From assembly GCA_964599655.1 (NCBI GenBank), contig CAZRGV010000071.1:1-31149 (forward strand): DNA of 31,149 bases, in the 5' to 3' direction. A model generated the notes under the pieces. The model was not told the origin of the DNA. It saw only the letters and a program-made list of their open reading frames with translations, and ran no database searches. The DNA is from CAZRGV01 sp964599655. Its GTDB lineage: Bacteria; Planctomycetota; Planctomycetia; Isosphaerales; Isosphaeraceae. Of this stretch, positions 24,084 through 31,149 are shown one piece after another (within the stretch, counting starts at the first letter, position 1; every line of letters begins with the position of its first letter). The position numbers and the translations under genes were made by a program.

Positions 24084-24563
24084 AATTAAGGAAATAGTGA
24101 TTTTGCCAATTGAAACTCTATCGTGGCATGTGCTCATGGTCGTGTTCCTGAGACACGAATGCCGGCCACGGGCACATGTCCGTGCCACCCTTGAAAGGTG
24201 ATGATGTGTGCCGGAGCGGGCGGCCTCGGTGGCTCGCCCACCGGGGCGGGAGCCTCTCGTCGCTGCAAGACCCCGCTGGGTGAGCCACCGGGGTCACCCG
24301 CGATCATTCCACAAAAGATTCTTGGTAACCGTTCACGGCCGTAGCTGGCCGTGACGGTTCCTCGATCGGAATTCAGGCCAGCAGCGACGGGGCCGCCGTC
24401 CCGTCGATCTGCGCCTTCATGCAGTCGTAGGGTCCGCCGTGCGGACCGCTCTGGCCCGATCGAGGAGGATGGTCCGCATGGCGGACCCGACCAGACTGTC
24501 GATGGGGTCAGGCGGTAGGTAGGGCCAATAGTCAAAGGATGTTCATAATCCAGAATGTGGATT
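24084..24563. repeat. Hairpin-rich intergenic stretch (480 bp)
   Basis: No gene is seen. Inverted repeats are dense: CGTGT/ACACG (24141-24157 region); CGGTGGCTCGCCC (24227-24239) with GGGTGAGCCACCG (24278-24290), one mismatch; ACCGTTCACGGCC (24328-24340) with GGCCGTGACGGT (24347-24358), one bulge; and twin hairpins GGTCCGC-3 nt-GCGGACC at 24431-24447 and 24471-24487. The second large hairpin may end the membrane-protein transcript. The whole resembles a dispersed repeat or non-autonomous element; copy number elsewhere cannot be seen here. Confidence 0.6.
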
Positions 24564-25052
24564 CTATGAAGCGGAGAGTGGCGGTCGGGCGTCGGCGGCG
24601 TCGAGGGTCTCGAGGATGGAGCGTGCCCATCGGGTGATGCGGTCGGCGTATTCGTCGTAGGTGTCGTAGGCGCCGAAGGTGTCCGCGGTGCAGACGTCGG
24701 CGACCGTCCGGGGCCAGGGCCCGCGGTGCCAGGGGACGGGGGGATCGCTGGGGCGGCGGGTGACGCGCGTGGGGCCGTCGGAGGCGCGTCGGGCGCGGTT
24801 CCTGAGGTCGCGAAGGGTGGCCCGGCCGTCGAGGGCATCGGCGACGGCCTTGCGGAGGCTGTCGAGGGCCTTGGCCGTGTGGTTCATGCTGTCGGGGTGC
24901 TGGAGGCCGTAGCAGGCCACGGCGTAGAAGTGCAGGAGAGAGCCGGGGACGCCGGGGATTTCGCCTTCGAGCAGGAGCAGGGCGTGGAAGTGGTCGCGGC
25001 AGGAGCCGCCTTCGGGGATGGGTGCGCCGCACTCGGGGCAGGTGTCGGTCAT
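24564..25052 (-). CDS. DUF5946-family protein
   Basis: 162 aa. CPECGAPIPEGGSC (C5, C8, C18) and HFHALLLLEGEIPGVPGSLLHFYAVACYGLQHP are the hallmark of the DUF5946 family, uncharacterised bacterial proteins with an N-terminal zinc-binding motif and a helical core. The C-terminal half (WPRTVADVCTADTFGAYDTYDEYADRITRWARSILE) fits. It is a soluble cytoplasmic protein. It lies alone on the minus strand, beyond the terminator of the spoVR operon, so it has its own promoter. Confidence 0.85.
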   Translation of the reverse strand: MTDTCPECGAPIPEGGSCRDHFHALLLLEGEIPGVPGSLLHFYAVACYGLQHPDSMNHTAKALDSLRKAVADALDGRATLRDLRNRARRASDGPTRVTRRPSDPPVPWHRGPWPRTVADVCTADTFGAYDTYDEYADRITRWARSILETLDAADARPPLSAS

Positions 25053-25156
25053 GGTCGGGGCGTCTCCCGGGTTGGTCGGTCGCGGCTCAACCGAGCGGAC
25101 AGCGCGGAGGAGCTCCGGGTTCGCCTTCGCTTCGAGATCCGACGGCCAGGCATCAA

Positions 25157-25192
25157 AACGGGACGGCCCCTGGCAATTGGGGACGTCCCGTT
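25157..25192 (-). terminator. Terminator of the prkA-spoVR operon
   Basis: AACGGGACG (25157-25165) pairs perfectly with CGTCCCGTT (25184-25192). On the minus strand the hairpin runs into TTTTGATG. It lies about 35 bp after the stop of the 160-aa gene. Confidence 0.65.
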
Positions 25193-25225
25193 GCGGATGA
25201 AAACAGGAAGAGAGCGTTGCGCGGG

Positions 25226-25708
25226 TCAGGCCACGCTGGCGACGAGGTCGTCGGTCAGGCGTTCGAGGACCTCGCGCGTGAGCTGGTAGGGCGTGGTCCG
25301 TCGGGTGCGATCGGTTTCGTCGAAGGTGACGCGGAAGAGGCGGAGCGTCCCATTGCGGTCGAGACGGGCCTCGTAATACGCGCGTCGGCCGTCGCGCGTG
25401 GTCGGGGTTTTGCTTCGGAGCTCGACCTCGCCGCCGACGGGGTCGGCTTCGAGGATGACGAGGGGCTCCATGAGGTAGGTGACGCGAGCGGCCAGACGGT
25501 CGCCCCAGGCTTTGAGGGCGTCGAGCGACCAGTCGGGTCGGTCGTTGACGGCGAATTCCAGGCCCTGGATCTCGACGCCGACGGGGCTGGCCTGGAGGAG
25601 GTCGAGTGTCAGGCGGTGGGGGCCGTCCTCGGCCCGGACGGCGCCGTTGGCCGGCCCGGACGTGATGTGGTCATCCACCGCGGCGGCGATCTTTCGGCTC
25701 AGGCTCAT
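25226..25708 (-). CDS. Hypothetical protein coupled to spoVR
   Basis: 160 aa starting MSLSRKIAAAVDDHI. GGGAGGGA about eight bases before the ATG lies inside the end of spoVR, and the two genes overlap by 38 bp, so translation is probably coupled. The body is alternating beta/alpha: HRLTLDLLQASPVGVEIQGLEF, VTYLMEPLVILEADPVGGEVELRSK, RRAYYEARLDRNGTLRLFRVTFDE. I recognise no family. Its place as the last gene of the prkA/DUF444/spoVR set suggests an accessory role in that system. Confidence 0.8.
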   Translation of the reverse strand: MSLSRKIAAAVDDHITSGPANGAVRAEDGPHRLTLDLLQASPVGVEIQGLEFAVNDRPDWSLDALKAWGDRLAARVTYLMEPLVILEADPVGGEVELRSKTPTTRDGRRAYYEARLDRNGTLRLFRVTFDETDRTRRTTPYQLTREVLERLTDDLVASVA

Positions 25709-27236
25709 GTCCGTTCCCTCCCAGCGGGCGGATGGTGTGATCCGACCCGTCGAACGATAACAGGGTGGTTCGCCCCTCGACGGCGGTTTCCAGGTGGACG
25801 GGGCGCGTCCAGAGGCGGTGCAGGTGGCGGAGCGTATCCTGGGCGTGGTCGAGCCGCAGGTCCACGCCGAAATGTTCCTGGGTCAGGTACAGCTCCCCCC
25901 GGTTGCGGTAGTTGCCATCCTTGACGCGGATGATCGGCTGGCCGAAGTTGGTCAGCCCAAAGAGCAAACGCTCCTTGATCTTCTTGAATTCGCGGCTCTC
26001 GATTTCATAAAGTTCGTTCTGGTCGTTATACTTGAAGCTGAAGAGTTTGTGACGGCGGCAGAAGTCGGGTGTGAGGAAGGTGTCGATGAAGGTGACGTCG
26101 CTGTGGATCTTTCGGACCTCGAAGATTTTCTGGCGGCCGAGGCCGAGCTGTTTGTCCCAGTTGCGCCGGGCCTCGTAGTCGTCGCACTCCTCCCACTCGG
26201 GTCCGAACTGCCCCTTGTTCCAGCGTTCTTCGATGTCGCGCAAAAGCTCGATGCCGAGCTTGTAGGGGTTGAGGCGTCCGGGTTGGGTGGCCATGGTGCC
26301 GGAGTGGTGGTCGGCGTAGTCGACGAGTTCGGAGGGGTCGAGGGTGCGGGTGGTCATGATGGTGGAGTGCCAGAAGGAGGCCCAGCCCTCGTTCATGATT
26401 TTGGTCTGGCCCTGGGGGGCGAAGTAGTAGGCTTCCTCGCGGATGATGGCCAGGACGTCGTGCTGCCAGGCGTTGAGGGGGGCGTGCTCGAGCAGGAACA
26501 GGAGGACGTCGCGCTCGGGTTGCTCGGGGAACTGGGTGGCCTTCTGCTTCTCGGCTTCCTGGCGGCGGGCCTGCTCCTTGAGGACCTCGGGCGGGTTGAT
26601 GAAGGCGTCCATGTAGTCCTTGCTCTGGAGCTTGGGGACGCCGGGATTGGCCTCGCGCTCGTCGGCGGGTTCGTCGTGGAAGTCGTAGCGGCTGGTGTCG
26701 CCGCGCCGCTTGATGAAGGGGGAGTGGATGTCGATGAGGTTTTCGAGAGAGAGGCAACTGTCGATGAAGTTTTCCACGGTTTCCTCGCCGAATCGCTCCA
26801 TGTAGCGGCGAATGCGGTTGCCGTGGTTGGCCATCTCGTCCATCATCTTGCGGTTGGTCTGGCTGAAGCAGATGTTGTTTTTGAAGAAGTCGTTATGGCC
26901 GTAAACGTGGGCCATGACGAGCTTTTGGTCGACCCGCTGGTTGCAGCGCAGGAGGTAGGCGTAGCAGGGGTCGTTGTTGATGACCATCTCGTAGATTTTC
27001 TGGAGGCCGTAGCGGTAGCCCTTGGAGAGCTGCTCGTACTCCATGCCGAAGCGCCAGTGCGGGTAGCGCGTGGGGAATCCGCCGAGCGCGGCGATTTCGG
27101 AGAGCTCGTCGTAGTCGAGCACCTCGAAGATGGTGTCGTAGAAGTCGAGGCCGTAGGAGCGGGCGTGCTCCTCGATCTCGATCTGGAGCTCGCGGAGGTC
27201 GGCCGGCAGGTCGTGTGCGGTGCTCATGATCGACAT
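25671..27236 (-). CDS. spoVR: SpoVR/YcgB family protein
   Basis: 521 aa, full length for the family. The N-terminal part has IEEHARSYGLDFYDTIFEVLDYDEL and GGFPTRYPHWRFGMEYEQL, and the body has YEMVINNDPCYAYLL, HVYGHNDFFKNN, QTKIMNEGWASFWH and a C-terminal YNRGELYLTQEHFGVDL-like segment. SpoVR was found through cortex formation in Bacillus; in non-sporulating bacteria it travels with PrkA and the DUF444 protein and is linked to stress and stationary phase. His and Glu residues of HVYGHNDF and NEGWASFWH look metal-binding-like, but the activity is unknown. It is cytoplasmic. It follows the 91-aa gene by 83 bp in the same operon. Confidence 0.95.
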   Translation of the reverse strand: MSIMSTAHDLPADLRELQIEIEEHARSYGLDFYDTIFEVLDYDELSEIAALGGFPTRYPHWRFGMEYEQLSKGYRYGLQKIYEMVINNDPCYAYLLRCNQRVDQKLVMAHVYGHNDFFKNNICFSQTNRKMMDEMANHGNRIRRYMERFGEETVENFIDSCLSLENLIDIHSPFIKRRGDTSRYDFHDEPADEREANPGVPKLQSKDYMDAFINPPEVLKEQARRQEAEKQKATQFPEQPERDVLLFLLEHAPLNAWQHDVLAIIREEAYYFAPQGQTKIMNEGWASFWHSTIMTTRTLDPSELVDYADHHSGTMATQPGRLNPYKLGIELLRDIEERWNKGQFGPEWEECDDYEARRNWDKQLGLGRQKIFEVRKIHSDVTFIDTFLTPDFCRRHKLFSFKYNDQNELYEIESREFKKIKERLLFGLTNFGQPIIRVKDGNYRNRGELYLTQEHFGVDLRLDHAQDTLRHLHRLWTRPVHLETAVEGRTTLLSFDGSDHTIRPLGGNGHEPEPKDRRRGG

Positions 27237-27319
27237 GGCGTGGCGCCTCGTGCTCTCGGTCTCTGCGGGTTGGTGAACGATATTTTCACTTCGGAGCGCG
27301 TGACGGAAACGGACTCGGT

Positions 27320-27595
27320 TCAGGCCTCGGTGATCTTGCGGACCTCGGATTCGATGCGGCTCATCGACAGGAAAGCGGGTTTTTCGCGGATCTCGATTTC
27401 GAGCTCGTCGGAGCCGGCGGGGCTGCGGTAGGAGCCGGCCAGGCGGCCGACGAAGGGGGCTGAGCCTTCGAACGAACCCTCGTCGGGCGTGCCTTGGCAG
27501 TTGGCCCCGAGGCTCTGGAACTGCGCCACGACCTTTTCGAAGATGGCCTGGCGGCGTTCGGGGTCACTGGGATAAGGGACGCGGAATCGTGACAT
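27320..27595 (-). CDS. Small hypothetical protein between DUF444 and spoVR
   Basis: 91 aa starting MSRFRVPYPSDPERRQAIFE. It has one helix, then beta strands (GSFEGSAPFVGRLAGSYRSP, ELEIEIREKPAFLSMSRIESEVRKI). The 'F-x-G...G-x-x-x-v...I-x-I-x-x-K-P-x-x-x-S-x-x-x-I-E' pattern faintly recalls the small PHA-granule-region/DUF2291-like proteins that form a single sheet, but this is weak. It is 83 bp from spoVR and 151 bp from the DUF444 gene, same strand, hence probably in the operon. Confidence 0.75.
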   Translation of the reverse strand: MSRFRVPYPSDPERRQAIFEKVVAQFQSLGANCQGTPDEGSFEGSAPFVGRLAGSYRSPAGSDELEIEIREKPAFLSMSRIESEVRKITEA

Positions 27596-27622
27596 CGGGT
27601 TCGTCTCGCTGGGTCGGTTCGG

Positions 27623-27640
27623 TTTCGATTTCGATTTCGA
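27623..27640. repeat. Hexanucleotide microsatellite TTTCGA x3
   Basis: Three tandem copies of TTTCGA lie just upstream of the 91-aa gene (start 27595). Slippage here could alter leader spacing. Confidence 0.7.
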
Positions 27641-27746
27641 TTGGCCGGATCGACCGGTGGTGGATTCAGGGGATCAACGGTTTGACGGCGATTCGCCCCA
27701 GCGTCTGGCCGTCGTGAACGGCGTCCTCCCAGGGAAAGGGAGCGGA

Positions 27747-28850
27747 TCAGCGTCCTCGGCCGAGGAATTCCTTGATCGAATCCATGATTCCCTCCTTGTT
27801 ACGGATTTCGGACAGGGCGAGGTTCGGGACCTCGTCGAAGGCTTCTTCGAGCTCTCGGTAGAACTCGCCGGAGCCGTAGGGGCTTTCGACCTGGCCGTAT
27901 CCGAAGAGGTTGCACTTGGGCAGGAGCTGGTCTTCGAGCAGGCCGATGCACTGGCGGTTGTCTTCGCCCCAGTTGTCGCCGTCGGAGAAGTGCAGGACGT
28001 AGATGTTCCAGTCGACGGGGGGGTGCTCGGCGTCGATGATCTTGTTGGCCAGGCTGTAGGCGGAGCTGATGCGGGTGCCGCCGCTTTCTCGGGTGTGGTA
28101 GAAGGTGTGCTCGTCGACCTCGCGGGCCATGGCGTCGTGAATGATGTAGCGGGTGGTGACGCCGTCGTACTGGCTTTTGAGCCAGGTGTCGATCCAGAAG
28201 GCCTCGATGCGGACGATTTCCTTCTGCTCGTCGGTCATGCTGCCGGAGACGTCCATGAGGTAGAAGACGACGGCGTTGGAGTGCGGCAGCGGGATCGGGT
28301 TCCAGGAGCGGTAGAGCTTGTCCTCGCGGATCGGGATGACGAGCGGGTCGGCCGGGTCGTACTGGTTGGAGGCGATTTGCCGCTTGAGCGCCTTTTTGTA
28401 GGTGCGTTTGAAGTGGCGGAGGCTTTCGGGTCCGGCCTGGCGGATGCCGGTGTACTTGTCCTTTTCCTCGATGATGTTGGCGCGGCCCTTGGGCTCGATG
28501 CGGGGCAGCTCGAGGCCCTCGCCGAGGATTTCGGCGAGTTCTTCGAGGGTCAGCTCGACCTCGAGGATGTGGTGGCCGGGCTGGTCGCCGGCGGCGCCCG
28601 GCTCGTCGCCTTCCCCCGAGCGGCCGATGGGGGTGCCGACGTCGCCAGGACCCTGGCCGACGCCGCCAGAGTTCTTGGACCCGTAGCGGAATTCGGGGAT
28701 GTCGATCTGCGGCATCGGAATCGAGACCAGCTCGCCGCCGGTCTTACCGATCATCTCGCCGTGCGAGATGTACTTCCGCAGGTCGCTCTTGATCTTGCCG
28801 CGGACAATCTGCTTGAACCGGTTGGCGTCCCGCTCGATTTTTCGCACCAC
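27747..28850 (-). CDS. DUF444 (YeaH/YhbH) VWA-like protein
   Basis: 367 aa from a GTG at 28850 (VRKIERDANRFKQIVRG), preceded by GAGGG; a TTG at 28943 would add 31 residues without family likeness. N-terminal: KIKSDLRKYISHGEMIGKTGGELVSIPMPQIDIPEFRYG, standard for DUF444. A Gly-rich linker follows (about 75-110), then YLMDVSGSM, the MIDAS-like metal motif of von Willebrand A domains, and ISSAYSLANKIID plus YVLHFSDGDNW. In Enterobacteria YeaH is co-transcribed with the kinase YeaG (PrkA) in stress; here the pairing is preserved, with a Uma2 gene between. It is cytoplasmic. Confidence 0.9.
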   Translation of the reverse strand: MVRKIERDANRFKQIVRGKIKSDLRKYISHGEMIGKTGGELVSIPMPQIDIPEFRYGSKNSGGVGQGPGDVGTPIGRSGEGDEPGAAGDQPGHHILEVELTLEELAEILGEGLELPRIEPKGRANIIEEKDKYTGIRQAGPESLRHFKRTYKKALKRQIASNQYDPADPLVIPIREDKLYRSWNPIPLPHSNAVVFYLMDVSGSMTDEQKEIVRIEAFWIDTWLKSQYDGVTTRYIIHDAMAREVDEHTFYHTRESGGTRISSAYSLANKIIDAEHPPVDWNIYVLHFSDGDNWGEDNRQCIGLLEDQLLPKCNLFGYGQVESPYGSGEFYRELEEAFDEVPNLALSEIRNKEGIMDSIKEFLGRGR

Positions 28851-29218
28851 GGCCGTGATCCCTCGCCGTTGGAACCTGGGCGACTCGATGGCTGGGGAAT
28901 CGCCCTCGCTGTAGGGTTGTGAGCCTGCCCCGGGGCGCAGCAAGAGTTGCCCGCCGCCTGGGCGGTTGAACCGCGCCTCAAAACCAAAGATCCGTTGGAG
29001 GAGTTGGGCGAAGTCACGCTGTTTGCAGGAAGCGAAGGGCGGGTGAGATTCGAAGCCGGCGCTGGAGCCAGCTCTGTTCCGGTCGTCGGGAGGCCCCGCT
29101 CCTCACTATTGCAAATTGTATTCCGAATCCCTTCGGCTGTCCAAGTCAAATCATCGGTAAGGTGCGATTCGTCATCAGAATCGAATTCTTTTTCCAAGGG
29201 ATCTGACCGTTCCGATTT
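28851..29218. other. Intergenic stretch between Uma2 and DUF444 genes
   Basis: 368 bp; the part 29095-29218 is notably AT-richer than surrounding DNA and could hold a separate promoter for the DUF444-spoVR half. I see no clear -35/-10 pair and no protein frame with family resemblance. Confidence 0.35.
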
Positions 29219-29866
29219 TCAGGGAAGCAACTCCCGCACGGCGATGCGGGCGACCTCGCGGCCATCGAGGACGAGCGGGACGGCATCGGTTTCGTTGACG
29301 GTTTGAACCTGGGCATAGCGCGGATCGTCGCTCCGGCCGGTCGGCTCGGAATGGATTTCGAGCGTGCGCGCCTTGAGGTTCAGGAGCCAGACGATCGGGA
29401 TGCCCGCCCAGGCGAAGCGGCCCAGGCCCTCGCGGTCCTCGCGAGGGGAGCGCTCGGCGACCTCGACGACGAGGGCGACGTCGGCCCCTGACGGGGTTCG
29501 GTTTGCATAGTCGCGGACCGAGCCCCGGATGACAGTCACGTCGGGTTCCGGTCGGCTGTCCAGTCCATCAGGTCCGTCTGGCAACGCGATCGGATCTTCC
29601 TTCCGTACATGCCAGCCAGTCGGCACGACCTGAAGGAGGGCCATGTGGGTTAGAATTGTGGCCGTGACGTGACGATCACGCTTGGTCATTTTTCGCACGA
29701 GCATCCCGTCGAGGAGCACGACGGGATCATGCTCGCTGAGGATGCCCGCCTCGGCCATCTGTTGGTACTGGGCGAGGTTCAAGTGGTACGGCTGGTACGC
29801 GTGCGGAGCCGGTGGTGAACCGGCCCCGTGGGTTGAGGCGTTGGTGGCGGGCGCGACGATGGCCAT
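29219..29866 (-). CDS. Uma2-family putative endonuclease
   Basis: 215 aa with AGGAGGT at an ideal distance before the ATG. The pattern fits Uma2 (DUF820), a PD-(D/E)XK-like family that is much expanded in planctomycetes and cyanobacteria: LNLAQYQQMAEAGILSEHDPVVLLDGMLV at the start, SRPEPDVTVIRGSV, DVALVVEVAERSPREDREG and AWAGIPIVWLLNLKARTLEIH. Asp of PEPDV and Glu of VVEV are present; the Lys usual shortly after the D-R pair is not obvious (DREGLGRFAWAG), so activity is doubtful. The biological role of the family is unknown. It sits between prkA (60 bp) and the DUF444 gene, an unusual place. Confidence 0.85.
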   Translation of the reverse strand: MAIVAPATNASTHGAGSPPAPHAYQPYHLNLAQYQQMAEAGILSEHDPVVLLDGMLVRKMTKRDRHVTATILTHMALLQVVPTGWHVRKEDPIALPDGPDGLDSRPEPDVTVIRGSVRDYANRTPSGADVALVVEVAERSPREDREGLGRFAWAGIPIVWLLNLKARTLEIHSEPTGRSDDPRYAQVQTVNETDAVPLVLDGREVARIAVRELLP

Positions 29867-29925
29867 CGGTCGGACCTCCTCCGGCGAGCGGTCCGATCGG
29901 GGCGGGAAGATCCGCCCCGATCCGT

Positions 29926-31149
<1,224 letters not shown>

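Noticed and set aside
24227..24487. CRISPR-like array in the hairpin-rich stretch
   Set aside because: The arms are inverted repeats of different sequence, not regularly spaced direct repeats with spacers.
25794..27431. 545-aa plus-strand frame opposite spoVR
   Set aside because: Val/Glu/Gly-biased antisense frame; spoVR on the minus strand is unmistakable.

Overview
The window looks like chromosomal DNA of a GC-rich planctomycete, most likely of the Isosphaeraceae type. The markers are an H-X9-DG (DUF1559) gene remnant, a surface protein opening with the planctomycete 'ENLEGRQLLA' motif, a Minf_1886-family protein, a BlaI-type repressor, and zinc-ribbon membrane proteins. The genus is an inference; no rRNA or tRNA gene was seen.

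Region 1 (1-5609). A minus-strand fragment resembling PBP4/DacB runs off the left edge and directly abuts a plus-strand block of phage-tail-like genes. These are a connector-like 228-aa protein, a 1000-aa beta-helix tailspike with two tandem tail-fibre knobs, a 340-aa structural protein with a perfect 141-bp tandem duplication, and a 72-aa protein. No terminase, portal, capsid or integrase gene is visible, so this is a tail cassette or a prophage edge.

Region 2 (5621-13025). A Trm112-like protein is followed by a plus-strand set: a RicT/PSP1-domain protein, a Minf_1886 protein, a one-helix membrane protein and a methyltransferase. Next come two paralogous zinc-ribbon membrane proteins on the minus strand. 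A BlaI-like repressor is then divergent from an M48-type zinc peptidase. Their shared intergenic region holds two inverted copies of a 9-bp operator half, one inside the spacer of a good promoter reading toward blaI.

Region 3 (13120-20466, minus strand). This contains a large Ig/cadherin-like surface protein, a gene-poor stretch with a candidate small RNA, an overlapping cvpA-S4-pfkA operon with a recognisable promoter, an RmlD-like reductase and inorganic pyrophosphatase.

Region 4 (20642-25052). A DUF1559 gene fragment ends exactly at an IS5/IS427-like element. The transposase of that element needs a -1 frameshift and also carries a nonsense codon just before its catalytic glutamate. A polytopic GT-C-like membrane protein, a hairpin-rich intergenic stretch and a DUF5946 protein follow.

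Region 5 (25226-31149, minus strand). This is the conserved stress/sporulation-type set prkA - DUF444 (YeaH/YhbH) - spoVR, expanded by a Uma2-family gene, a 91-aa gene and a 160-aa gene that overlaps the end of spoVR. It closes with a terminator-like hairpin. prkA is incomplete at the right edge and contains a 28-N assembly gap whose length breaks its frame.
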